The position numbers and the translations under genes were made by a program. From positions 682,001 through 746,000 of the forward strand of contig NZ_QOVM01000001.1 of assembly GCF_004104375.1 (NCBI RefSeq): 64,000 nt of DNA, in the 5' to 3' direction. Positions 42,765 to 51,288 of the stretch are shown here, piece after piece. The stretch is from Leeuwenhoekiella aequorea. GTDB lineage: Bacteria; Bacteroidota; Bacteroidia; Flavobacteriales; Flavobacteriaceae. Position 1 is the stretch's first letter. Every line of letters starts with the position of its first letter. A model generated the notes under the pieces. It was not told where the DNA came from. It searched no databases and saw only the letters and a program-made list of their open reading frames with translations.

Positions 42765-43151
42765 ATGAAAAAACGACTAGCAGCTGTTCACGAATTTCAT
42801 ACTGCCTTTGGACTAGGTATTAATGATCGTCCAATCGCAGATTTAGGTGAGGCAAAAAACAGGCTTCGGTATAACCTTATGAAAGAAGAAAATGAGGAAT
42901 ATCTTGAAGCGGCAATTTCTAATGATTTAACAGAGGTGGCAGATGCACTAGGAGATATGCTGTACATTTTATGCGGAACCATTATAGAACACGGAATGCA
43001 GCACAAAATTGAAGAAGTTTTCACCGAAATTCAACGTAGCAATATGAGTAAATTAGGTGCAGATGGGAAACCTATTTATCGCGAAGACGGAAAAGTATTG
43101 AAAGGGCCTGCATATTTTAAACCTAATATTAAAGAGATACTGGATAGGTAA
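42765..43151 (+). CDS. MazG-like nucleotide pyrophosphohydrolase
   Basis: 128 aa. The all-alpha NTP-PPase signature EExxE...ExxD is seen as KEENEEYLEA followed by EVADALGD, giving the Mg-binding acidic residues. The C-terminal SNMSKLGADGKPIYREDGKVLKGPAY is the typical end of the phosphoribosyl-ATP pyrophosphohydrolase-like subgroup. Probable role is house-cleaning of non-canonical nucleotides. It lies 50 bases before the ABC-F gene. Confidence 0.9.
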   Translation: MKKRLAAVHEFHTAFGLGINDRPIADLGEAKNRLRYNLMKEENEEYLEAAISNDLTEVADALGDMLYILCGTIIEHGMQHKIEEVFTEIQRSNMSKLGADGKPIYREDGKVLKGPAYFKPNIKEILDR

Positions 43152-43201
43152 ACCAATTAATGAGTTTTCTACTCCACATTTAAAGGCTAAATTCGCAGCC
43201 T

Positions 43202-45085
43202 ATGAGTGCAATAAATTATGTTTCGGTTGAATCTATCGCAAAGGCTTTTGGAGAGAAGGTCTTATTTAAAGATTTATCATTTGGTATTAATGAAGGCCAA
43301 AAAATAGGGTTGGTAGCAAAAAATGGTACTGGGAAAACCTCTATGCTAGATATTTTAGCTGGTGCCGAAAATCCCGATAGTGGTCAAGTGATTTTTCGTA
43401 AGGGAATCAAAGTGGCATTTCTTCCTCAAGAACCCAATTTAGATCCTTCGTTAACAGTGGAAGAAACAATCTTTGATAGCGATAATGAAATCCTAAAAGT
43501 TATTTCAGATTACGAGCACGCACTATTAAATATGGAGGATGGTGATGCGTATCAAAAGGCTTTTGATCAGATGGAAGTTCATCAAGCCTGGGATTTTGAG
43601 ACGCAATACAAACAAATTCTCTTTCAGCTTAAATTAGATGATCTTGATAGAAAGGTTGAAAAACTAAGTGGAGGGCAGAAAAAAAGATTAGCTCTTGCTA
43701 ATATGCTTTTGAGCAAACCTGATTTGTTAATTCTTGATGAGCCCACAAACCATTTAGATTTAGAGATGATAGAATGGCTTGAAGCATTTTTTGCAAAAGA
43801 AAATTTCACGCTGTTTATGGTTACTCACGATCGCTATTTTTTGGAGCGTGTGTGTAATGAAATTATAGAACTTGAAGAGGGAAAACTATATAATTACAAA
43901 GGTAACTATTCCTATTATCTAGATAAAAGAGAAGCGCGTATTGCTACTGAAGAAACTGAAACAGGTAAAGCAAAACAACTCTTCAAGAAAGAGCTAGAGT
44001 GGATGCGACGCCAGCCTAAGGCCCGTACTACAAAGTCAAAGTCAAGAATTGATGATTTTGCCGAAATAAAAGATAAGGCCTCAAAAAGACGTAATGACCA
44101 CGAAGTTCAACTTGAGCTTAATATGGAGCGTTTGGGTAGTAAAATTGTGGAGTTTCATAAAGTATCAAAATCATTTAAAGACCGAAAAATTCTTGATGGT
44201 TTTGAATATAATTTTCAGCGTGGAGAACGTATAGGGATTATAGGAAAAAATGGAACCGGTAAATCTACATTTTTAAATATCTTAACGGGGAGTATGCCTC
44301 CTGACAGCGGTAAGATTGTGATAGGGGAGACTATCCAATTTGGGTACTATACTCAAAAAGGAATTACTATAAAGCCCGGTCAGAAAGTCATCGATGTAAT
44401 AAAAGAATTTGGAGATTATATTCCACTTAAGAAAGGAAGGCAAATATCTGCCGGTCAGTTACTAGAACGCTTTCTTTTTGATCGTAAAAAGCAGTATGAT
44501 TTTGTAGAAAAGCTAAGTGGGGGAGAGCGAAAGCGTCTGTATTTATGTACTGTTCTTATTCAAAATCCTAACTTTTTAATTCTTGATGAACCTACAAATG
44601 ATCTTGATATTGTGACACTGAATGTACTAGAAAGTTTTCTTTTAGACTTTCCGGGATGTTTACTTGTGGTATCTCACGACCGTTATTTTATGGATAAGAT
44701 CGTAGATCATTTATTTGTTTTTAGAGGCCAAGGAGAAGTTGAAGATTTTCCGGGTAACTACTCAGACTTTAGAGTATATGATTCGGGGCCTGCTATTGAG
44801 CAGGAAATAGTTGTTAAGCCAAAAGAGGAAAAGGCCACTACAAAAGATAACTGGAAGACCGCATCAACTTCACTATCTTATAATGATCAAAAAGAATACA
44901 ATCGTATTGAGCGTGATATTCAAAAATTAGAGAAAGAAAAAGCAAGTAAAGAAGCGGAGTTTCTTAATCCGGATTTATCAGGAGAGGAAATTAATAAACG
45001 TTCTATAGCGCTTCAGGAGGTACAAGATAAGATAGATGCACTTACCGAAAGATGGTTTGAATTAAGTGCAAAAATGGAAGGATAG
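43202..45085 (+). CDS. ABC-F family ATPase (Uup-like)
   Basis: 627 aa with two ATPase domains and no membrane helix. Domain 1 has Walker A AKNGTGKTS, signature LSGGQKKR and Walker B LLILDEPTNHLD; domain 2 has GKNGTGKST, LSGGERKR and FLILDEPTNDLD. The linker between (about 230-320) is basic, and the C-terminal 70 residues form the coiled coil that defines Uup rather than EttA. ABC-F proteins act on the ribosome E site or in DNA repair. A 41-base span with inverted-repeat arms (45089-45129) follows its stop. Confidence 0.93.
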   Translation: MSAINYVSVESIAKAFGEKVLFKDLSFGINEGQKIGLVAKNGTGKTSMLDILAGAENPDSGQVIFRKGIKVAFLPQEPNLDPSLTVEETIFDSDNEILKVISDYEHALLNMEDGDAYQKAFDQMEVHQAWDFETQYKQILFQLKLDDLDRKVEKLSGGQKKRLALANMLLSKPDLLILDEPTNHLDLEMIEWLEAFFAKENFTLFMVTHDRYFLERVCNEIIELEEGKLYNYKGNYSYYLDKREARIATEETETGKAKQLFKKELEWMRRQPKARTTKSKSRIDDFAEIKDKASKRRNDHEVQLELNMERLGSKIVEFHKVSKSFKDRKILDGFEYNFQRGERIGIIGKNGTGKSTFLNILTGSMPPDSGKIVIGETIQFGYYTQKGITIKPGQKVIDVIKEFGDYIPLKKGRQISAGQLLERFLFDRKKQYDFVEKLSGGERKRLYLCTVLIQNPNFLILDEPTNDLDIVTLNVLESFLLDFPGCLLVVSHDRYFMDKIVDHLFVFRGQGEVEDFPGNYSDFRVYDSGPAIEQEIVVKPKEEKATTKDNWKTASTSLSYNDQKEYNRIERDIQKLEKEKASKEAEFLNPDLSGEEINKRSIALQEVQDKIDALTERWFELSAKMEG

Positions 45086-45088
45086 TTC

Positions 45089-45129
45089 AAACTTGATCGA
45101 CATTGTTAATAGTATAAAATATCAAGTTT
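45089..45129. repeat. Inverted repeat between the ABC-F and methyltransferase genes
   Basis: AAACTTGAT and ATCAAGTTT are perfect 9-base arms separated by 23 bases. The right arm ends 10 bases before the ATG at 45140. No T-tract follows, so it is not a standard terminator; it could be a leader stem or operator. Confidence 0.45.
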
Positions 45130-45139
45130 AGAGCTAATT

Positions 45140-45907
45140 ATGTGGTATACGCTTAAAGCTTATTTCAATTTTTTACGAGAAGCGACAAATCAGCACGGAG
45201 TACATTCTCCCTTTATTTATCAATTTGTAACAAAGTGTCTTTACGATCGCAAAGAATATACTCACTATCGAAGGTTACTAGATTACCGAAAAGGACTTTC
45301 AAATTCAAGAGAGATTATAACGGTTAAGGATTTTGGAGCTGGATCCCGAGTTTTTAAAACTAATGAGCGTTCTGTAAAGAGTATTGCAACTCATGCAGGT
45401 GCTTCATCAAAACGAATGAAGTTACTTTGCCGAGTAAGTTCTTACTTTGGTGTGAATCACGCATTAGAATTAGGAACTTCTGTAGGTCTTGCAACTGCTG
45501 GTCTTGCTTTAGGAAGTGATGCTGTGACAACCTTAGAAGGATGTTCTCAAACTGCTGAGGTTGCTAAGCAACATTTACGTAGTGCTAGTATTGAAAATGT
45601 AAATATTATAATTGGCGATTTTAAGGAGACCTTAGTTAAGCAGCTAGATAAAAATTATGACCTTATTTACTTTGATGGAAATCATAGCAAAGAGGCTACG
45701 CTGAACTATTTTGAAAAGTTACTACCAACGATTCATAATGATTCAGTATGGATTCTGGATGATATATATTGGTCTTCAGAAATGACTGAGGCTTGGGAGA
45801 ATATAAAAAACCATCCTCAAGTTGTTGTAACCGTAGACTGTTTCTGGTTGGGATTTGTTTTTTTTAGAAAAGAGCAAGCCAAAGAAAATTTTAAGATTAG
45901 AGCGTAA
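45140..45907 (+). CDS. Class I SAM-dependent methyltransferase
   Basis: 255 aa. The SAM loop reads LELGTSVGLATAGLA at about residues 113-127; the acidic strand-2 end is TLEGC, and YDLIYFDGNHSKEATL is the strand-4 region of O-methyltransferase-like proteins. The N-terminal 80 residues (INQHGVHSPFIYQF-type HGVHSPF motif) are conserved in Bacteroidetes relatives. Substrate unknown. Confidence 0.82.
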   Translation: MWYTLKAYFNFLREATNQHGVHSPFIYQFVTKCLYDRKEYTHYRRLLDYRKGLSNSREIITVKDFGAGSRVFKTNERSVKSIATHAGASSKRMKLLCRVSSYFGVNHALELGTSVGLATAGLALGSDAVTTLEGCSQTAEVAKQHLRSASIENVNIIIGDFKETLVKQLDKNYDLIYFDGNHSKEATLNYFEKLLPTIHNDSVWILDDIYWSSEMTEAWENIKNHPQVVVTVDCFWLGFVFFRKEQAKENFKIRA

Positions 45908-45983
45908 TTACTGTAACTCAAATATCATTTTGACTACTTATAGATGTAATCACCTGTTTTAATAACAGATTCAAAATAATTCT

Positions 45984-46679
45984 ATGGCCAGTTTGATCGA
46001 TATTAAGAATATAAAACGAGATTTTCCGCTAGGAAATGAAATTGTGCACGTCTTAAAAGGGATTGATCTACAGATTGATAAAGGTGAGTATGTAGCTATA
46101 ATGGGCCCTTCGGGTTCTGGAAAATCTACATTAATGAATTTGCTAGGATGTCTTGATACACCAACATCTGGTACTTATATACTAAATAATAGAGATGTGA
46201 GTTCGATGACTGATGACGAGCTGGCAGAGGTACGTAACAAAGAAATAGGTTTTGTTTTTCAGACTTTTAATTTATTACCACGTACAACGGCTTTAGATAA
46301 TGTAGCATTACCTATGGTTTATGCTGGTTATTCTAAATCAGACAGACACGCAAGAGCCGAAGAAGTACTTAATGATGTAGGGCTTGCAGATCGTATGGAT
46401 CACAAACCTAACCAGCTTTCTGGGGGTCAGCGTCAACGTGTGGCTGTTGGAAGAGCACTAGTAAACAAGCCTTCAATAATACTTGCTGATGAGCCTACGG
46501 GGAATTTAGATTCTAAGACTTCAGTAGAAATAATGGGGCTTTTTGATGATATACACGCCTCTGGGAATACGGTTATTTTAGTAACTCACGAAGAAGACAT
46601 TGCAGAGCATGCACATCGTGTAATTAGACTTAGAGATGGTTTGATTGAAAGTGATATACGCAAAAATGTACTCGTATAA
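45984..46679 (+). CDS. ABC transporter ATP-binding protein (MacB/LolD type)
   Basis: 231 aa, one ATPase. Walker A is GPSGSGKST near residue 39, Q-loop [10 protein letters not shown], signature [15 protein letters not shown] and Walker [13 protein letters not shown]. This is the class that powers MacB or LolCDE-like permeases. No permease gene is adjacent, so the partner lies elsewhere. Confidence 0.9.
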   Translation: MASLIDIKNIKRDFPLGNEIVHVLKGIDLQIDKGEYVAIMGPSGSGKSTLMNLLGCLDTPTSGTYILNNRDVSSMTDDELAEVRNKEIGFVFQTFNLLPRTTALDNVALPMVYAGYSKSDRHARAEEVLNDVGLADRMDHKPNQLSGGQRQRVAVGRALVNKPSIILADEPTGNLDSKTSVEIMGLFDDIHASGNTVILVTHEEDIAEHAHRVIRLRDGLIESDIRKNVLV

Positions 46680-46771
46680 TTTTAGTTTGAATTATTAAAC
46701 TCAATCTAACAAGCTTATTTCTGTATTCTTAAATGTTATCGAAACGTCGTTTATTAGTGTATTCGAAAATG

Positions 46772-46779
46772 TATTTTTG
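46772..46779 (+). promoter_or_regulatory. Putative -7 box (TATTTTTG) of yaaA
   Basis: TATTTTTG fits TAnnTTTG and ends 15 bases before the ATG at 46795. At -33 spacing there is only GTTTA. Confidence 0.4.
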
Positions 46780-46794
46780 ATAAAAATATAAGAT

Positions 46795-47559
46795 ATGAAA
46801 GCAGTAGTTTCTCCGGCAAAATCACTAAATTTTGATTCAAAGTTGCCTTCTTCACGAGCAACCCAGCCTATTTTTTTAGAAGAAGCAGACACACTTAATA
46901 AAAAATTAGAGCGTAAAACAAAAGCTGAGATTTCAGAATTGATGAACATTAGTGATAAACTTGCAGATCTCAATTACCAGCGTTATAAAGATTTTACAGT
47001 TCCTTTTGATAAATATAATGCCAGACCTGCTGTATATACTTTTGATGGTGATGTTTATACAGGTTTAGATGCATACACAATTCCTACCGAAAAATTTGAT
47101 ACACTTCAGGATACTCTACGTATTTTGAGTGGGTTATATGGTGTACTAAAACCCTTTGATTTGATGCAAGCATACCGTCTTGAAATGGGAACCAAACTTA
47201 AATCTGGGCGTACTGAGGATTTATATGAATTCTGGGGAGATAAGATTACAAATGCTTTAAATGACGAACTTGAAAATGATGAGTTGTTTTTAAACTTAGC
47301 CAGTCTGGAGTATTTTAAAGCTGTAAATGTTGAAAAACTTAAAGTGCCGGTAATTACTCCTATATTTAAAGATTACAAAAATGGCAAATTAAAAATCATT
47401 TCATTTTATGCTAAAAAAGCCCGTGGTTCAATGGTACGATACATTATCGATAAAAATGTACAAACCATTGATGACCTTAAAGGTTTTGATTATGATGATT
47501 ATGGCTTTAGTGAGCAGTATTCAGATTTATCTAATAACGAATTGGTTTTTGTAAGATAA
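46795..47559 (+). CDS. yaaA: Peroxide stress protein YaaA (DUF328)
   Basis: 254 aa, the family length. The pattern SPAKSLNF at residues 6-13, the [18 protein letters not shown] block, [25 protein letters not shown] and the end [28 protein letters not shown] are all present. In E. coli YaaA lowers free iron and oxidative damage under peroxide. It ends 3 bases from the convergent THX gene. Confidence 0.95.
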   Translation: MKAVVSPAKSLNFDSKLPSSRATQPIFLEEADTLNKKLERKTKAEISELMNISDKLADLNYQRYKDFTVPFDKYNARPAVYTFDGDVYTGLDAYTIPTEKFDTLQDTLRILSGLYGVLKPFDLMQAYRLEMGTKLKSGRTEDLYEFWGDKITNALNDELENDELFLNLASLEYFKAVNVEKLKVPVITPIFKDYKNGKLKIISFYAKKARGSMVRYIIDKNVQTIDDLKGFDYDDYGFSEQYSDLSNNELVFVR

Positions 47560-47561
47560 TA

Positions 47562-47753
47562 TTAAGGTTTTTTATCTATTAAACTTTTCTCAGAGGAGGC
47601 TGCATCACCGGCCTCCATTGTTTTTTTAGCGGTTTGTTTAGTAGGAACATCTGCCGTTGTAGCAGTTCTTTTATTGCGGCCTCTAGGTCTTAGTTTCCCA
47701 AAGCTTCCGCTATTAATTTTTCCACGTTTAGTTTTTTTATCACCTTTTCCCAT
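47562..47753 (-). CDS. 30S ribosomal protein THX
   Basis: 63 aa. The N-terminal GKGDKKTKRGKI and SFGKLRPR are the signature of the tiny THX protein that sits in the head of the 30S subunit. The C-terminal 30 residues (TADVPTKQTAKKT and after) are an extension beyond the short Thermus form. The frame is on the minus strand convergent with yaaA. Confidence 0.88.
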   Translation of the reverse strand: MGKGDKKTKRGKINSGSFGKLRPRGRNKRTATTADVPTKQTAKKTMEAGDAASSEKSLIDKKP

Positions 47754-47815
47754 TGTATTATTTTTAGTGTTTTCTCTAAGTTAATAAATTCGAGTAGTTT
47801 GACAAAATCACAAAA

Positions 47816-47840
47816 AAAATCCCGCAATTTGCGGGATTTT
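47816..47840 (-). terminator. Intrinsic terminator of the fused immunophilin gene
   Basis: AAAATCCCGC and GCGGGATTTT form a perfect 10-bp stem around AATTT, and the minus strand ends in about eight T. It lies 17 bases past the stop at 47858. Confidence 0.9.
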
Positions 47841-47857
47841 ATATAGTATATTTAAAA

Positions 47858-48790
47858 TTATTTTACGTCCATAAGCTCTACGTCAAATACTAATATAGCA
47901 TCTGGAGGAATTACTCCACCAGCACCTCTACTACCATAACCTAAATCTGAAGGTATTACGAAGCGAGCTTTATCACCTACTTTTAAAAGTCCGATTCCTT
48001 CATCCCAACCGGCGATTACTTGACCTACACCAACCTGAAAATCTAAAGGCTGATTTCTTTTATAAGAAGAGTCAAACACGGTACCATCTGCTAATTGACC
48101 TTTGTAGTGAACAGAAACCATTTTGCCTGATTCAGCTTTTTTGCCAGAACCTTGCTGAATTATTTGATAACGCAAGCCGCTAGCAGTTTCTTTAAAACCT
48201 TCACTTAATTTATCTAATGCATCGGCTTTAGCGGCACGTTCTGCAGCAACACGCTTTTCTCTTGCTCCTTCAAAAGTTCTAAAAGCTTCAACAGCATTAA
48301 AGTTTTCTGCTTCAGAACCCTGGCGTATAATTTCAACTTTCTCCATTTTATCGCCCTGAGCGATAGCATCAACAACATCCTGACCTTCAACCACACTACC
48401 AAAAACAGTGTGTTTGCCATCTAACCAAGGTGTAGCGGTATGTGTTATGAAAAACTGACTTCCATTTGTTCCTGGTCCGGAGTTTGCCATAGATAATTTA
48501 CCTGGAGCATCATGCTTTAATGAAGCATCAAACTCATCGTCAAATTTATAGCCTGGATCTCCTGTTCCTGATCCCTGTGGGCAACCTCCCTGAATCATAA
48601 AATCTGGAATTACACGGTGAAATTTAAGACCATCGTAATATGGAGTTCCTTGATTTTTCACTTTGTTTTCAAGATTACCTTCGGCAAGGGCAACAAAGTT
48701 ACCTACTGTTCCCGGGGTTTTCTCGTGTTCTAGTTTTACTAAAATTTCGCCTTTTGGCGTATGAAATTTAGCATATATTCCGTCTTGCAT
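47858..48790 (-). CDS. Dual-family immunophilin: cyclophilin fused to FKBP
   Basis: 310 aa. Residues 1-160 are a cyclophilin domain (FHRVIPDFMIQGG, NGSQFFIT, WLDGKHTVFG, which hold the catalytic Arg, Phe and Trp/His). A charged helix of about 35 residues links to an FKBP domain at about 200-310 (VHYKGQLADGTVFDSS, VIAGWDEGI, YGSRGAGGVIPPDA). No signal peptide, so it is probably a cytoplasmic prolyl isomerase/chaperone. Such cyclophilin-FKBP fusions are known from Bacteroidetes and a few protists. Confidence 0.94.
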   Translation of the reverse strand: MQDGIYAKFHTPKGEILVKLEHEKTPGTVGNFVALAEGNLENKVKNQGTPYYDGLKFHRVIPDFMIQGGCPQGSGTGDPGYKFDDEFDASLKHDAPGKLSMANSGPGTNGSQFFITHTATPWLDGKHTVFGSVVEGQDVVDAIAQGDKMEKVEIIRQGSEAENFNAVEAFRTFEGAREKRVAAERAAKADALDKLSEGFKETASGLRYQIIQQGSGKKAESGKMVSVHYKGQLADGTVFDSSYKRNQPLDFQVGVGQVIAGWDEGIGLLKVGDKARFVIPSDLGYGSRGAGGVIPPDAILVFDVELMDVK

Positions 48791-48841
48791 CTCTTCAGTT
48801 TAAAATTGAATTGCAAAAATACACTTAACTATTACAAACAC

Positions 48842-48875
48842 AAAACCCGAAACATATCGCTACGTTTCGGGTTTT
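48842..48875 (-). terminator. Intrinsic terminator of ilvE
   Basis: AAAACCCGAAAC and GTTTCGGGTTTT form a perfect 12-bp stem around a 10-base loop, 23 bases past the stop at 48898. The T-tract on the minus strand is short. Confidence 0.75.
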
Positions 48876-48897
48876 AAAATTTTCAATAAAAAAATTA

Positions 48898-49968
48898 TTA
48901 AACGGTCATTGAAGGCACTTCATAACGCCATCCAAATGGATCTTCAGCTCTATTAGCTTGCAACGAAGTTAAATGCTGTTTCAATCTAGCACCATAAGCA
49001 TCCTCTAATTTTGGAAGATCAAACTCTTTATCTTTATGAGTAAATCCACAGATTGGCGAAATAACTGCAGCTGTACCAGCTCCAAACATTTCTTTTAAAG
49101 TGCCATTTTCTGCTGCTTCTACTATTTCTGAAACTTTTACAGGACGTACCTCAACATCAATACCTTCGCTCTTTGCCAACTCAATTAAGCTTTTACGTGT
49201 AATACCATCAAGAATACGATCACTTGTGGGAGCTGTAAGTAATTTATCACCTACTCTAAAGAAAACATTCATAGTGCCAGCTTCTTCCAGGTATTCGTGA
49301 GTATTTGCATCTGTCCACACTACCTGCTGGTAACCTCTTTTTTTAGCAAGTTCTGTAGGGTAGAATTGAGCAGCATAGTTACCTGCAGCTTTTGCAAAAC
49401 CTACTCCACCATCTGCAGAGCGGCTGTATTGATCTGCGAAAAGTACTTTTACCTCTCCGCTATAATATGCCTGTGCCGGAGCACAAATAATAATGAATTT
49501 ATATTTTGAAGATGGTGATGCAGAAACACCATTTTCTGTAGCAATTACAAATGGACGTAAGTAAAGAGAATTGTCGTTACCTGGTTTAATCCAATCGCTT
49601 TCTAAATTTAATAAGGTGTTTAGACCGTCGAAAAAATAATCTTTTTCAAAAGCAGGCATTGCAAGACGTTCTGACGATTTATTGATACGGTTGAAGTTTT
49701 CTTCTGGACGAAACATAAAGATTTTACCATTATCATCTTTATATGCTTTCATACCTTCAAAAACTGCCTGACCATAATGAAAGACTTTGGCAGAAGGATC
49801 CATACTGATTGGACCGTAAGGCACAATTTCAGGTTTTTTCCAAGCTCCGTTTTCGTATTCGCAAACAAACATATGATCTGTAAAGACCGTACCAAAAGAA
49901 AGCTTGCTGAAGTCTACATCGCTTATCTTAGATTCTGCAACCTTGGTTACTTTTATTGTATCTGTCAT
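48898..49968 (-). CDS. ilvE: Branched-chain amino acid aminotransferase
   Basis: 356 aa from the ATG at 49968; a GTG at 49989 adds only seven residues. The PLP fold-type IV enzyme converts branched-chain 2-oxo acids and glutamate to Leu, Ile and Val, or degrades them. Conserved blocks are YGQAVFEGMKAY near the N-terminus, LYLRPFVIAT, and the Schiff-base lysine region FAKAAGNYA, then EEAGTMNVFF and TSDRILDGITRKSLIEL. The class is the BCAT-II-type found in Bacteroidetes. Confidence 0.96.
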   Translation of the reverse strand: MTDTIKVTKVAESKISDVDFSKLSFGTVFTDHMFVCEYENGAWKKPEIVPYGPISMDPSAKVFHYGQAVFEGMKAYKDDNGKIFMFRPEENFNRINKSSERLAMPAFEKDYFFDGLNTLLNLESDWIKPGNDNSLYLRPFVIATENGVSASPSSKYKFIIICAPAQAYYSGEVKVLFADQYSRSADGGVGFAKAAGNYAAQFYPTELAKKRGYQQVVWTDANTHEYLEEAGTMNVFFRVGDKLLTAPTSDRILDGITRKSLIELAKSEGIDVEVRPVKVSEIVEAAENGTLKEMFGAGTAAVISPICGFTHKDKEFDLPKLEDAYGARLKQHLTSLQANRAEDPFGWRYEVPSMTV

Positions 49969-50072
49969 TATATTCAAATTTATAGACACAAATTTATCAT
50001 TTTCTGCATGTCTTCGAGCTCATGAATTGATTAAATTTACGAGCTCTTTCAAATATTAATTAAGAAATCGCT

Positions 50073-50585
50073 ATGAGAAAAATTTTTACAACCGCTGTTC
50101 TAGCATTAGCATTAGTTGCTTGTAAACAGGAAACTGCTACAAAGACTGTTGCGGAAACCGAATCTAATGAGGTGGAGTTAACAAAAATGAAGTTATACGG
50201 TGAAGATTTTAAAAATCAAGCGATGCTAACTTCTTTTGAGCTGGGAGATATATACAGTAATCTTAAAGCTGGAGATACGATTAATGTATCTTTTAAAAGT
50301 TCAGTTGAAGAAGTATGTCAGGAAAAAGGATGCTGGATGCAAGTTGACGTGGGTGCTGTAGATCCTGTAATGATAAAATTTAAAGATTATGCTTTTTTCG
50401 TTCCTAAAGATATAAAAGACAAAAGCGTAATGGTGCACGGCGTAGCTTATGTAAGCGAAACTCCAGTTGAAGAACAGCAGCATTATGCTAAAGATGCCGG
50501 TAAATCACAAGAAGAGATTGATGCAATCAAAACTCCGAAGCGTTCATTTAGTTTTTTAGCTAGCGGTGTAAAAGTCGCTCAGTAA
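50073..50585 (+). CDS. DUF4920 family lipoprotein
   Basis: 170 aa. The signal ends in LVAC (Cys17). The mature domain (about 40-165) is a beta-rich DUF4920 domain with EVCQEKGCWM as its hallmark; the two cysteines seven apart could hold a metal or a disulfide. The C-terminus has YAKDAGKSQEEIDAI and a final strand. Function unknown. Its stop is one base from the TTG of mnmD, which suggests coupling. Confidence 0.85.
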   Translation: MRKIFTTAVLALALVACKQETATKTVAETESNEVELTKMKLYGEDFKNQAMLTSFELGDIYSNLKAGDTINVSFKSSVEEVCQEKGCWMQVDVGAVDPVMIKFKDYAFFVPKDIKDKSVMVHGVAYVSETPVEEQQHYAKDAGKSQEEIDAIKTPKRSFSFLASGVKVAQ

Positions 50586-50586
50586 G

Positions 50587-51267
50587 TTGGAGCGTAAAAT
50601 AGTTAAAACAGGGGATGGTTCTACAACCATTCAAATTACCGAATGGAATGAACAATATCATTCTATGCACGGGGCAGTGCAAGAAGCTCAGCACGTATTC
50701 TTAAAAATGGGTTTAGACTATATTGTCACTCAAAATCCTCATTTAACTGAATTAAATATTCTTGAGATCGGTTTTGGTACTGGTTTAAACGCTTTACTTA
50801 CGCTTATACACGCACAAGAACAGACTGCTTTACCTATTAAGTATGAAGGGGTAGAGGCTTACCCTGTCCTTAAAGATGAATTAGATCAATTAAATTATTT
50901 TGAGTTAATAGATTCTAATACGGCACCAGAATTATTTGAAAAAATGCATAATACTGCTTGGGAGCAAGCTGTAGCTATTTCTCCGACATTTAGTTTAAAA
51001 AAAAGAAAGCAGACTTTTGAAACTATTATAGATAAGAATGCGCACCATTTAATTTACTTTGACGCTTTTGGAGCACGAGTACAACCAGAACTATGGGAAC
51101 AACCTATATTTCAAAAGATGTTTGATGCCTTATTGCAGAATGGAGTTTTAGTCACTTATGCAGCAAAGGGAAGTGTGCGTCGTGCAATGCAGGCAGTAGG
51201 GTTTAAAGTAGAAAGACTTCCTGGGCCTCCGGGAAAAAGAGAAATGCTACGCGCAGTAAAAATTTAA
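50587..51267 (+). CDS. mnmD: tRNA 5-methylaminomethyl-2-thiouridine methyltransferase, MnmD-type, TTG start
   Basis: 226 aa. The conserved opening TGDGSTTI followed by YHSMHGAVQEAQHVFL requires a start before residue 8; only TTG at 50587 is available, as no in-frame ATG or GTG precedes it. SAM motif LEIGFGTGLN at about residues 58-67, and YFDAFGARVQPELW and GPPGKREM at the end, are typical of the MnmD (DUF752) domain that finishes mnm5 modification of tRNA wobble U34. The FAD domain MnmC(o) is absent, as in many bacteria. Confidence 0.93.
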   Translation: MERKIVKTGDGSTTIQITEWNEQYHSMHGAVQEAQHVFLKMGLDYIVTQNPHLTELNILEIGFGTGLNALLTLIHAQEQTALPIKYEGVEAYPVLKDELDQLNYFELIDSNTAPELFEKMHNTAWEQAVAISPTFSLKKRKQTFETIIDKNAHHLIYFDAFGARVQPELWEQPIFQKMFDALLQNGVLVTYAAKGSVRRAMQAVGFKVERLPGPPGKREMLRAVKI

Positions 51268-51288
51268 CCTTTAAGCTTAAGTGTAATT

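Noticed and set aside
46701-46973. 90-codon minus-strand frame at the start of yaaA
   Set aside because: Overlaps the conserved yaaA start and shows no recognisable motif.
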